From: Lachnospiraceae bacterium | Lineage (GTDB): Bacteria; Bacillota; Clostridia; Lachnospirales; Lachnospiraceae | DNA length: 64,000 nt | Direction: 5' to 3' | Assembly: GCA_021770245.1 (NCBI GenBank) | Contig: JAETRI010000002.1 | Location: 90,378-154,377, forward strand | In this document: positions 32,492-41,449 of the stretch, piece after piece | How the letters are laid out: each line of letters starts with the position of its first letter | How positions within the stretch are numbered: the stretch's first letter is position 1 | Position numbers and translations under genes: made by a program | The notes under the pieces: generated by a model | What the model was told of the DNA's origin: nothing | What the model saw: only the letters and a program-made list of their open reading frames with translations | Database searches by the model: none

Positions 32492-35400
32492 TTGGCTAGT
32501 GATGGCACTCTTAAATTTGATACCCTGATAGATTCAAGCGGGTTCCAAAAAGGGATAAGTTCTATCGGGGAAATCGCACAAAAGGGCCTGAAAGCAACCA
32601 GTGACATCCTCAAAGGGAGTATGACCGCAATCGCAGGCTTAGGAGGAGCCGCTATCAAAATCGGTTCCGACTTCGAGAGCGGAATGTCGAAAGTGGCAGC
32701 TATCTCTGGTGCCTCCGGTCAGGAGCTGGAAAAACTGACCGAAAAGGCAAAGGAAATGGGCTCCACCACAAAATTCTCCGCAACGGAATCCGCCGCCGCA
32801 TTTGAGTATATGGCTATGGCGGGGTGGAAAACGGAGGATATGCTGAACGGTATCGAGGGTATCATGAGCCTTGCGGCCGCATCCGGAGAGGATTTGGCCA
32901 CCACTTCCGATATCGTGACTGACGCCCTCACCGCATTTGGCATGAAAGCCAGTGACGCAGGGCATTTCTCGGACGTTCTGGCACAGGCATCTTCAAACGC
33001 AAATACGAACGTTGGCATGATGGGAGAGACGTTTAAATATGTGGCTCCCGTTGCCGGCGCTTTAGGATATACAGCCGAAGATACGGCACTGGCAATCGGC
33101 CTCATGGCCAATGCCGGAATAAAGGGTTCAAGTGCTGGTACCGCCCTCCGCTCCATGATGAGCAGGCTCACGAAGCCTACAAAGGAAGTCCAGAGCGCTA
33201 TGAACAGGCTGGGAATTTCCCTCACTGACGATAACGGGAAAATGAAAAGCCTGAATGAAGTCATGACAGACCTGCGGAACGGATTCAACGGTCTTTCGGA
33301 GGCAGAGGCGGCAGAGCTGGCGTCCTCCCTGGCAGGCCAGGAGGCAATGTCCGGACTGCTGGCCATTGTAAATGCCTCTGATGATGATTTCAAAAAATTA
33401 GAGAGGTCTATCTATAATTGTGACGGTGCGGCCGCAAGAATGGCCGAGACCATGAGCGATAATTTACAGGGGCAGATCACAATCCTTAAATCCGGGGTTG
33501 AGGGCCTGGCTATTTCTCTTTATGAGAATATGCAAGCCCCTTGTATGGAAATTGTAAAAACCGCACAGGAAATGATACAGGAGCTCCAGGAGTCTTTCAA
33601 TGACGGAGGACTTGACAGCCTGGTAACTACTTTCGGCAGCATACTCTCCCGGATCGTGGAGAGCGTTGCAAATGCGGCTCCTGATTTGATAAATGCGGCA
33701 ACGAGCCTTGTAAGTTCGTTCTGCGATTCGCTGAAAAGCAGCCCGTCAATCGGTGATGCGGCGTCAAGCCTGATTACCGCACTGGTGACAGGCTTTTTCT
33801 CATGTGCGGATGATATCTGGACTACGGCTATTGTCCTGGCCGGTAAAATGGCTGACGGACTGGCAGAGGGAGCCCCGCAAATTGCACAGGCAGCCGCCCG
33901 GTGTGCGGGGGATATCGTAGAGTGCATAATCGACTGGGCGCCGGATTTCATAGACGCCGGTAAACGCATTATAGAGGGCATTATTCAGGGGATCAGCGAA
34001 GAGTTCCCGTCTCTGGGCGCATTTTTGAGTGGATTGTTCGAGGGATTCACTTCTACCCTGGAGCCGATTTTATCCGGGGTTGTCAGCATAGCAGAGGGCA
34101 TATTCGGCGCTTTGAGCGAGGCCGACCCTGCGACTTTAGAGGCCCTGGGAAAAGCGATAGGAACCATAGCGGCGGCCATGGTCACAATGCACACGGCAAA
34201 GGCGGCGGCAGCCAATATCAAAGGCGTTGTTACCGCAATAAATTCCCTGTCTGGCGGTATAAAGGCAGCAATCGGAGTTGTACCTAAGCTGGTAGAGGGA
34301 TTCCAGCTCCTGTCCGGGGGCGCAGGGACGTTTTCGGAAGTCCTTGCGCTGGAATTTCCAAAGCTGGCCGGAATCATATCTAAGATAGGTTCCGTATTCT
34401 CCACCGTGAAATCCGTGATAGCCAGCATAGGCTCCACGGTCGGCGGTGTGGCCGCAGTAATCGGCGGCGCAATCATGGCCATAACGAATTTCTTCGACAT
34501 GCTGAAAAACGGCTTTAGCTGGCTGAAAGAAATTTTAATGGTGATAGGCATTGCCATAGCCGCAGTAGGAGCTGTCATACTCGGAGCGCCAGCGTTGGTT
34601 GCGGCCGTGGTAGCCGGAATCGTTGCGGCGGTTGCCTCCCTGGTGGTGGTGATAAAGGATCACTGGACGCAGATAGTTGATTTCTTCAAAAATCTGGGCT
34701 CTGCAATAGCCGATTTCTTCAAGTCCATTCCCGGCACTGTGAAAAATCTGGTAGACCAGGTTGTAACATTCTTCTCCGAATTGCCGGGGCGAATCAGCAC
34801 ATGGCTGACTGACACGATTTCAAAGGTCAAAGCCTGGGGAGCTGAAATGCTGGCGTCTGCAATCGAGACGGCTAGCAATTTTATAAACAATATCATCACA
34901 TTTATTTGTGAATTGCCGAACAAAATAGCCTACTGGCTGGGCTATGCGATAGGTACGGTGATTAAGTGGGGAATCGACCTCTATAATTGGGTGACAACCG
35001 AAGTTCCCCGCATCATAGACGAAATTGTAACATTCTTCTCCGAATTGCCCGGAAAAATCTGGACGTGGCTGGTCGATACGGTGAACAAAGTCATACAGTG
35101 GGGAATCAACCTGTATAACACAGCCTCTACATGGGTGACAAATACGATCAATGCCGTGGTTCAGTTTTTCTCTGAATTGCCGGGGAAAGTCTGGAACTGG
35201 CTTGTAAGCACTGTCAATAAGGTCATACAGTGGGGTACAAATCTGCTGGCGGCCGCCAGTTCCGCAGCACAGAACGCCATTAACAAAGTAGTCGAGTGGT
35301 TCCAACAGTTGCCCGGAAAAATCTGGACGTGGCTGACCAACACGATTACAAAAGTGATTCAGTTCGGCGCCGATCTGAAAGCAAAGGCAACCGCAGCGGC

Positions 35401-35938
35401 GCAGGGGTTTGTAACGAACCTGGTAGACGGGGTGAAGAGCCTCCCCGACAAATTTAAGGAAATCGGCTCCAATATCGTAACCGGAATCTGGAACGGCATT
35501 TCTTCCGGCTGGAACTGGCTTGTAGACAAGGTGAAGAGCCTGGCAGACAGCTTATTCCAGGGCGCAAAAGATGCGCTGGGAATCGAATCACCGTCAAAGG
35601 TATTCGCCCAGGAAGTAGGCCGGTGGATCCCTCCCGGAATCGGGGTAGGCATGGAAAAGGCCATGCCGGACCTGCAGAACCAGGTAGATTCAGAAATGGA
35701 AGAGCTGGCAAGCCGGATGCAGACGGCGGTTGCCATTGAAACCGGAGGCATCACGGTACGGACCAGAGCCAAAGCAGAGCATGACGCCGACACGGACTAT
35801 CCAAAGGGCGGCGGAGATACCTATATCGACCAGCACATAGAACAGGAAAACAACTATCATGTACCGGTTGTGTCTCCTGCGGAGGCAAGCAAGACACAAA
35901 GAGAGGCCGCCAGGAAATTGTTAGGAGGTGTGAAGTAG
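32492..35938 (+). CDS. Tape measure protein
   Basis: A ~1148-aa protein that sets tail length and is ejected with the DNA. The N-terminal part has the TP901-type tape-measure domain (SDFESGMSKVAAISGASG, ATESAAAFEYMAMAGW, GLMANAGIKGSSAGTALR). Several hydrophobic helices lie in the middle (about 550-720). Residues ~760-980 contain five 44-residue repeats of the SELPGKIWTWL type. The TTG at 32492 with AGAGAGGTG at 6 bp is preferred to the GTG at 32483, which overlaps that site. One base overlaps the next gene. Confidence 0.93.
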   Translation: MASDGTLKFDTLIDSSGFQKGISSIGEIAQKGLKATSDILKGSMTAIAGLGGAAIKIGSDFESGMSKVAAISGASGQELEKLTEKAKEMGSTTKFSATESAAAFEYMAMAGWKTEDMLNGIEGIMSLAAASGEDLATTSDIVTDALTAFGMKASDAGHFSDVLAQASSNANTNVGMMGETFKYVAPVAGALGYTAEDTALAIGLMANAGIKGSSAGTALRSMMSRLTKPTKEVQSAMNRLGISLTDDNGKMKSLNEVMTDLRNGFNGLSEAEAAELASSLAGQEAMSGLLAIVNASDDDFKKLERSIYNCDGAAARMAETMSDNLQGQITILKSGVEGLAISLYENMQAPCMEIVKTAQEMIQELQESFNDGGLDSLVTTFGSILSRIVESVANAAPDLINAATSLVSSFCDSLKSSPSIGDAASSLITALVTGFFSCADDIWTTAIVLAGKMADGLAEGAPQIAQAAARCAGDIVECIIDWAPDFIDAGKRIIEGIIQGISEEFPSLGAFLSGLFEGFTSTLEPILSGVVSIAEGIFGALSEADPATLEALGKAIGTIAAAMVTMHTAKAAAANIKGVVTAINSLSGGIKAAIGVVPKLVEGFQLLSGGAGTFSEVLALEFPKLAGIISKIGSVFSTVKSVIASIGSTVGGVAAVIGGAIMAITNFFDMLKNGFSWLKEILMVIGIAIAAVGAVILGAPALVAAVVAGIVAAVASLVVVIKDHWTQIVDFFKNLGSAIADFFKSIPGTVKNLVDQVVTFFSELPGRISTWLTDTISKVKAWGAEMLASAIETASNFINNIITFICELPNKIAYWLGYAIGTVIKWGIDLYNWVTTEVPRIIDEIVTFFSELPGKIWTWLVDTVNKVIQWGINLYNTASTWVTNTINAVVQFFSELPGKVWNWLVSTVNKVIQWGTNLLAAASSAAQNAINKVVEWFQQLPGKIWTWLTNTITKVIQFGADLKAKATAAAQGFVTNLVDGVKSLPDKFKEIGSNIVTGIWNGISSGWNWLVDKVKSLADSLFQGAKDALGIESPSKVFAQEVGRWIPPGIGVGMEKAMPDLQNQVDSEMEELASRMQTAVAIETGGITVRTRAKAEHDADTDYPKGGGDTYIDQHIEQENNYHVPVVSPAEASKTQREAARKLLGGVK
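34769..35428 (+). repeat. Five tandem 132-nt repeats in the tape measure gene
   Basis: Units begin at 34769, 34901, 35033, 35165 and 35297, exactly 132 nt (44 codons) apart. Each starts with a form of FFSELPGKIWTWL and continues NKVIQWGINLYN. Repeat number changes would alter tail length in steps of 44 residues. Confidence 0.85.
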
Positions 35939-36852
35939 TGAATTTTATTGATTTTACTCTGGAATGTAACGGCCGGACGCTCACGTTTGGCATGTCACCG
36001 AACAGAGAAAAGCGTGAGTTCGGAATCACGAAGATAACAGGTCTTGAATCTTCTGACCTGGAATTAAACCTCACCGACAATGCCCTGGTGGACGGTTCTA
36101 CTATGGATGGGAAACGGATTAAAAGCCGCCCCATCCATATTGAGGCAGAATTAAGAGACGACAGAAACAATGAGGTAAACCGGCAGAGGATCATAAAATT
36201 TTTCAATCCGAAGTATGCCGGGAAAATGACCATAAACCACAGCGGCACAAGGCGGAATATCGAATATGAGTTAGAGGGCTGGAATTTTGTAGCCACAAAC
36301 AACGTTCATAACCACCTTGCCATTGTCGTTGATCTGAAATGCGCTGACCCTTTTTGGAAAAATATAGACAACTTCGGACAGAACATGGCAGACATAAGTA
36401 AGCACATTGCTTTTCCGTGGAGGGTGGTAAAAAAGAAAGTATCTGTACCGGAACCATACAAGGGGCTTACTCTTCCAGGCCAGATCACCGGATACCGGAC
36501 GCTCACGAAAGAGGTATTGCTGCCGAATGACGGTGATGTGCCTACAGGAGTGCAGATTCAGTTCATAGCCGAGAGAGGTCCCTGCACGAATCCTAAGATA
36601 ACGCATGTAGGCAGCGGCCTTTTTGTCCGGGTGAAAGTGGCCATGGAACAAGGGGACGTTCTCCTGGTGGATACCAATATCCGCCACCAGGTAATAGAAC
36701 TGAACGGAGTCAATATCTATCAGAAAATCGACAGGCTATCGGAACCGTTCGAGCTTGCGGTCGGCAATAACTATCTGGAATATGATGCGGATACCAACTA
36801 TACAAATCTGGATGTGCGGCTGTTTTATACACCGCTGTATTTGGGGGTGTAG
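35938..36852 (+). CDS. Distal tail protein (Dit-like)
   Basis: A 304-aa protein immediately after the tape measure gene, the standard place of Dit. N-terminal beta-rich belt domain (REFGITKITGLESSDLELNL, then RRNIEYELEGWNF) and a C-terminal galectin-like half (PTGVQIQFIAERGPCTNPKI). Dit hexamers form the hub of the baseplate. The GTG start overlaps the previous stop by one base behind AGGAGGTGTGAA. Confidence 0.82.
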   Translation: MNFIDFTLECNGRTLTFGMSPNREKREFGITKITGLESSDLELNLTDNALVDGSTMDGKRIKSRPIHIEAELRDDRNNEVNRQRIIKFFNPKYAGKMTINHSGTRRNIEYELEGWNFVATNNVHNHLAIVVDLKCADPFWKNIDNFGQNMADISKHIAFPWRVVKKKVSVPEPYKGLTLPGQITGYRTLTKEVLLPNDGDVPTGVQIQFIAERGPCTNPKITHVGSGLFVRVKVAMEQGDVLLVDTNIRHQVIELNGVNIYQKIDRLSEPFELAVGNNYLEYDADTNYTNLDVRLFYTPLYLGV

Positions 36853-36854
36853 GT

Positions 36855-37946
36855 ATGAAGCTGATAGTATTAGACAAAGATTTTCAGACCATGGGGAGCG
36901 TTCCCCTCTTCCGTACCCTGATTTGGGCCCGGAGATATGAAAAGCTGGGGTGTTTCGAGCTATACACTTCTAAGGATTATTTTCATCTGCTGAACACAGG
37001 CCGCTACCTGTACCGGAGTGATGCGGATGAATTGGGCGTTATTGATGAAGTCAATTACTCCCAGGACGAGAACGGAGCCAGGGAATCCTATGCGAAAGGG
37101 AATTTTGCCGAAAAGCTCCTGGCAGATAGGGTGATTGAAACCACGGTGCGGCTTGCGGGAAATGTGGAGGTTGCGCTGCGGAGCCTGGTGCAAAGGACGG
37201 CGATAGAACCGGCAGAGAGCGACCGGAAAATAAAGCACCTGCGGCTGGGGGATGTGAGCGGCATACAAAGCACCATAGAGATTCAGGCCACCGGCGATAA
37301 TTTGAGCGATAAGCTATACGAGGTCGGAAACACGCTGGAAATCAGCCACCGGGTACGGTATGACTACCTGACGGATGATTTAGCCTTTGAAGTATGGCAG
37401 GGCAAGGACCGGAGAGATACCCAGGAGGAAAACTCCTGGGCGATTTTTTCCAATTCTTTCTACAATATCCGGAACGTTATCTATAACCGGAATGAGAGCT
37501 CATATAAGAACTTCGCTTATGTGGCCGGTGCCGGTGAGGGCGCAAACCGGAAAATCGTTGTCGTGGATCTGCGACAGCCTGGGGAGGAAAGAAAGGAAAT
37601 ATGGGTGGACGCCAGGGATTTACAGGAAGAGGACAACAACGGGAATAAGATTCCTGACGCCACATACCGGGCGCAGCTTGCACAGAGGGGCAGGGAAAAG
37701 CTGGCAGAGTACCGGAAAGTCGAGACGATAAACAGCGGCGTTGACCCCAACGCAAACCTTGTCTACAAAAAGGACTTCGACCTGGGCGATTACTGCACCT
37801 ACATCAATACGGAGATACACATATCCACTGACAAGCGGATAACAGAGGCAATGGAAACTTACGAGGGCGGAGCTATGGAGCTTGAAATCACTTTCGGAAC
37901 TGATGAAATAAGCACCGTCCGGCAGCTTATAAAAAGGGAGGCGTGA
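36855..37946 (+). CDS. Tail-associated hub protein, Gp37-like
   Basis: A 363-aa protein of the ReqiPepy6 Gp37-like family: FRTLIWARRYEKLGCFELY, a typical 'GKLAEKILADR'-like segment (FAEKLLADRVIETTVRL), then YDYLTDDLAFEVWQGKDR and FDLGDYCTYI. In such phages it takes the Tal/hub position after Dit and contacts the cell surface. No peptidase motif seen. Confidence 0.85.
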   Translation: MKLIVLDKDFQTMGSVPLFRTLIWARRYEKLGCFELYTSKDYFHLLNTGRYLYRSDADELGVIDEVNYSQDENGARESYAKGNFAEKLLADRVIETTVRLAGNVEVALRSLVQRTAIEPAESDRKIKHLRLGDVSGIQSTIEIQATGDNLSDKLYEVGNTLEISHRVRYDYLTDDLAFEVWQGKDRRDTQEENSWAIFSNSFYNIRNVIYNRNESSYKNFAYVAGAGEGANRKIVVVDLRQPGEERKEIWVDARDLQEEDNNGNKIPDATYRAQLAQRGREKLAEYRKVETINSGVDPNANLVYKKDFDLGDYCTYINTEIHISTDKRITEAMETYEGGAMELEITFGTDEISTVRQLIKREA

Positions 37947-37948
37947 AC

Positions 37949-39019
37949 GTGTTAAGATATGGTTTTTTCGACAGTGAAATTGTTGGCTATGACGAAGAGG
38001 GGATGCCGAAATTTGACCGGGCGGAATCCTCTGACTTTTTGGCCATGTTCATTTCACAGATCATCAGTGACGGGGTACTGGCCGCTCCGGGAGACTGTTT
38101 TCAGGTTGTGGCCAGCGAGGGGATGATGCTCAAAGTCAGGCCCGGATTTGGCATTGTACGGGGCAGATTTGCGGCAGACACAAAAGAGGCCGAGATTGAG
38201 ATTCCAAAGGCTCCCACGGCCTATAAGCGAATCGACAGGGTGGTCTTGCGTGTCAATTATCTGCAAAGGCTCTGTGAAATTGTAGTGAAAACGGGTACTC
38301 CTGACGCAACTCCGGTTCCTCCAGAACTTTTGCAACCGGCATCAGGAGACTTTTACGAGCTGTGCCTGGCAACCGTATCCGTCAATTCCAATCAGACGGT
38401 TATCGCCCAGGCCCATATCACGGATACCAGGTATGACAGTTCTGTATGCGGCGTGGTGACACAGCTTATAGATCATCTGGATACATCCGTTTTCTTCGCA
38501 CAGCTCAATTCATTTTACGAAGAATACGTTGCCAGGTTTGACGGAGACTATGCGGATTTCATCCTGAAAATGGATAGCGCATACCAGAAGTTCTATACCA
38601 GCCTGAATGACCTGTTTACAGGGTACGTTGACAAATACAACACCGACTATGCGGATTTTACAGATAAGATGCTGACCGCATACAGCCAGTACATGCAGGA
38701 TTTGAACGCATATTTCACCAGCCTGCAGAACAAAGGATACAGCGACATGGCGGATATCATACAGCGTATGTCGCAGTTTGAGACAGACAGCGAGGCGGCC
38801 TTTGATGCCTGGTTTGAATCCGTCAAAGGGAAAATGGACGGAGACATAGGCACAAAGGCTATTCTTATGCTGAACGAACAGGCAAACAAGCTGAATGAGC
38901 TTGAAGAAATGCTTGTGAGCGGAGAGATTCACGCACCACTCGCCACCGAGGACGGAGATATCCTCCTGACGGAGAGTGATGATGTGATAGAGGCTTTTTG
39001 GTATTATGCCACAAAATAA
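37949..39019 (+). CDS. Baseplate / upper receptor-binding-associated protein
   Basis: A 356-aa protein. The N-terminal ~170 residues are a beta-rich domain (RYGFFDSEIVGYDEEGMPKF, GDCFQVVASEGMMLKVRPG) common to baseplate proteins of Gram-positive siphoviruses; residues 180-310 form long helices with aromatic heptads. The GTG at 37949 has 7 bp to GGGAGG and is preferred to that at 37943. It precedes the DGR target, so it may be its attachment partner. Confidence 0.75.
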   Translation: MLRYGFFDSEIVGYDEEGMPKFDRAESSDFLAMFISQIISDGVLAAPGDCFQVVASEGMMLKVRPGFGIVRGRFAADTKEAEIEIPKAPTAYKRIDRVVLRVNYLQRLCEIVVKTGTPDATPVPPELLQPASGDFYELCLATVSVNSNQTVIAQAHITDTRYDSSVCGVVTQLIDHLDTSVFFAQLNSFYEEYVARFDGDYADFILKMDSAYQKFYTSLNDLFTGYVDKYNTDYADFTDKMLTAYSQYMQDLNAYFTSLQNKGYSDMADIIQRMSQFETDSEAAFDAWFESVKGKMDGDIGTKAILMLNEQANKLNELEEMLVSGEIHAPLATEDGDILLTESDDVIEAFWYYATK

Positions 39020-39035
39020 AGGAGGATAAGAAAAA

Positions 39036-41057
39036 ATGGCAAACAAACGAATCAGTACGCTGCCGAATACCGACAGCATCCCGGACGGTTCCGTTTTCCC
39101 CGTGGTGATGGGAGACGGCACCGGCACAAAGCAGGTATCAAAGGAAACCATGAAGAAAGAGATCGGTGGCTCCGCTCCGGAGGATATGCTGGCCACCACA
39201 GAAAAGCCCGGAACGGTAAAGCCTGACGGCGTGACGGTCGAGGTTGACGAGGACGGCACAATCCGGGTTCCCGGTGCGGCATCCGGAAATTCCGGTATCA
39301 AGCTGGCGAATCCGTCAAACGTGACTATCAGTAATTTTGACCAGTCCGCACGGATCACATGGACTGACCCTGAAAACGTTGTTTACGAGGGCGCAAGACT
39401 GGCAACCTGGCAGGGCACGGTCGTTGTCCGGAAAGAGGGCGGCACTCCGCAAAACTGGATGGACGGGGAGCTTGTGGCGAGAGTGACCGAAAAGAACAGG
39501 TACCAGACGGAGGCGCTGCTGGATGAAAACCTGGAAAACGGAAAGGAATACTGTTACGGTATCTTCCCTTATTCCGATCAGTTGGTCTATAACTATGACT
39601 TTACACAGTCTTTCGTTCCCGAAGAGATAACCCTGTCCGCCCCTGGAATCACCAGTGCCAGCGGAAAAGACGGGCGGGTGATTCTGGATATCGTGAACAA
39701 TACCGAAGATGCGCTTGTGAAGATAGTGTATAAGGCAGGTTCCGCACCTACCAGCGGCACGGACGGAATGATTGTGGAGGGCCTGACCAGCGGAAAGGTT
39801 GAGATAACCGGCCTCACCAATAAGACGGAGTATTTCTTTGTTGCGTATGCTTACAGCAATATGAAAACCTCTTCCGCCTCGGCTCCTGTAGCCGCCACTC
39901 CCAGGCAGTATACGCTCCTGGGATTCCGGATGAAGAAAGCAGAAAGTGATCCCGCAACAAAGATTGAGTACACAGAAGAGGCGGTGGGGCTCACACCGGC
40001 AAAGGTAAATCTTTCCACCGGCGAATTTGATTACGGCTCATTCAAAAATTTCTGGTTCGTCCGGGATAACGTGCCTGTCATGCTCAACAATGACGGAACG
40101 GAGGCATACGAGCTCAACCCCAACGATTACACAAAGAAAGCTGACGGATCGCCGTCTGATGTGGCGAACAGTTCCTTTGCCGGAAACGCCATGAGCCGCA
40201 TCCCCAAAGTGTATATGAAGATGTGGGAGGCGAACGGTTACGAATACTGCAATATCTGTGATATTAAGCTGGACGATTCCTACCACGCATACGCACATAC
40301 CAGGGCGGACGGCTCCGAAATGGACTATCTGTATCTGTCTATGTTCGAGGGCTCCCTGGTAAGTAATAAGGTGCGCTCCATTAAGGGGCTGAATCCCATG
40401 GTAAGCAAGACGGGAACCGAAGAGCTGACTGCGGCAAAGGCGAACGGTTCCCGTTGGAGTACCCGGTCATGGTCACAGCGTAACCTTATCAACATGCTTT
40501 TGATCCTCATGGGAAAGACCACCGACACGCAAAAGGCTTTCGGATATGGATATTATACTGGCGGTTCCTCTTCCGCTCCGAATTATCTTACCTCCGGCGG
40601 CGCATCCAACAAAGGCCAGTTCTACGGCACCAACAAGACCAGGGATTACGTCAAAGTATTCCATATCGAAAACTGGTGGGGGAATGTCTGGGAGCGTATC
40701 GAGGGTTGCGTGACGAATGGCAGCACCCGTATCCTGGTAAAATCGGTGCCCCCGTACAATACGGCCGGAACCGGCTATGTGGATACAGGAGTCACGCCCG
40801 GAGGAACCTCTGGCGGATATATCAGCGCCTGCAAGATGATAGAACACGGGCTTATCCCCATGACCGCATCCGGGAGCGAGACAACACAGTACCCGGACGG
40901 CCTGTGGTTTGCGGCGAACTGTTATGCGCTGGTCGGCGGCACCTGCAACAATGGTCTGCCTGTCGGTGCGCTCGCCTTGGCTGTGAACTATGCGCTGTCT
41001 ACTGCGCACTGGGCCATCGGCTCGGCCCTTTCTTGCGAACAGCCTTTAGCGGCGTAG
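39036..41057 (+). CDS. DGR variable tail protein (receptor-binding candidate)
   Basis: A 673-aa tail protein. The N-terminus (ISTLPNTDSIPDGSVFPVVM) is a phage attachment segment; residues ~90-290 hold two fibronectin III-like domains (NPSNVTISNFDQSARITW; APGITSASGKDGRVILDI); residues ~300-673 form a C-type-lectin/formylglycine-enzyme-like fold with IENWWGNVWERIEG. The 3' end contains the variable repeat (residues 630-664). Codons 636, 642, 649, 652, 656, 658 and 660 differ from the template, where they read Asn or His. Retargeting these surface residues would change receptor specificity. It ends with ALSCEQPLAA outside the VR. Confidence 0.92.
   Translation: MANKRISTLPNTDSIPDGSVFPVVMGDGTGTKQVSKETMKKEIGGSAPEDMLATTEKPGTVKPDGVTVEVDEDGTIRVPGAASGNSGIKLANPSNVTISNFDQSARITWTDPENVVYEGARLATWQGTVVVRKEGGTPQNWMDGELVARVTEKNRYQTEALLDENLENGKEYCYGIFPYSDQLVYNYDFTQSFVPEEITLSAPGITSASGKDGRVILDIVNNTEDALVKIVYKAGSAPTSGTDGMIVEGLTSGKVEITGLTNKTEYFFVAYAYSNMKTSSASAPVAATPRQYTLLGFRMKKAESDPATKIEYTEEAVGLTPAKVNLSTGEFDYGSFKNFWFVRDNVPVMLNNDGTEAYELNPNDYTKKADGSPSDVANSSFAGNAMSRIPKVYMKMWEANGYEYCNICDIKLDDSYHAYAHTRADGSEMDYLYLSMFEGSLVSNKVRSIKGLNPMVSKTGTEELTAAKANGSRWSTRSWSQRNLINMLLILMGKTTDTQKAFGYGYYTGGSSSAPNYLTSGGASNKGQFYGTNKTRDYVKVFHIENWWGNVWERIEGCVTNGSTRILVKSVPPYNTAGTGYVDTGVTPGGTSGGYISACKMIEHGLIPMTASGSETTQYPDGLWFAANCYALVGGTCNNGLPVGALALAVNYALSTAHWAIGSALSCEQPLAA
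40925..41027 (+). repeat. DGR variable repeat (VR)
   Basis: A 103-bp copy of the template at 41191-41293. Nine substitutions, at 40942, 40960, 40980, 40981, 40989, 41002, 41007, 41013 and 41014, all correspond to adenines in the template. The last 13 bp (CATCGGCTCGGCC) are identical, a fit for the initiation of mutagenic homing. Confidence 0.95.
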
Positions 41058-41089
41058 CCGCATAGGGGGACCGGGGGATACTCCCCCGG
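41049..41089. other. Hairpin pair just after the VR
   Basis: GCGGC-GTA-GCCGC (41049-41061) spans the stop codon of the target gene, 21 nt after the VR; CCGGGGG-ATACT-CCCCCGG (41071-41089) follows. In the Bordetella phage DGR a hairpin shortly after the VR enhances homing, so these are candidates for that element. Neither has a T-run. Confidence 0.65.
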
Positions 41090-41122
41090 AGAGCTTTCAA
41101 AATGAGAATATGTAAATTTTTA

Positions 41123-41149
41123 TCAGGAATCGTGAACGGCGGTTCCTGA
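41123..41149. terminator. Terminator between VR gene and TR
   Basis: TCAGGAA (41123-41129) and TTCCTGA (41143-41149) form a stem flanked by AATTTTTAT on both sides, so it may act in both directions. It would separate late tail transcription from the TR-RT unit. Confidence 0.7.
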
Positions 41150-41190
41150 ATTTTTATAGGGGAAATGGTGTACGCCCTGGGCCTGTTCCG

Positions 41191-41293
41191 TGCGCTGGTC
41201 GGCGGCAACTGCAACAATGGTCTGCATGTCGGTGCGCTCGCCTTGAATGTGAACAATGCGCTGTCTAATGCGAACTGGAACATCGGCTCGGCC
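41191..41293 (+). repeat. DGR template repeat (TR)
   Basis: The 103-bp template contains 20 adenines, mostly as AAC/AAT codons in the VR reading frame (plus one CAT), the classic layout for asparagine diversification. The flank up to the RT start (41294-41449) has no ORF and probably forms the RNA spacer needed for cDNA priming. Confidence 0.95.
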
Positions 41294-41449
41294 TAATTCT
41301 TATTGAAATGGAGTATCAACTAAGGACACCATTTTCCTACACCGCAGGCGGTTGAAATACCGCTAACCAGTGGAAATTACGCCGATAAAAGGCATGGTCT
41401 AGTAAGCGCACGCCCACCGACCATGAGGCAATAAGAAAGAAGAGGGAAT
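41294..41449 (+). ncRNA. DGR RNA spacer between TR and RT
   Basis: This 156-nt stretch has no ORF. In studied DGRs the RNA downstream of TR folds and primes its own reverse transcription. Short complementary segments (for example GGCATGGTC at 41389 with GACCATGAG at 41419) could pair. Function is inferred from position. Confidence 0.5.
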
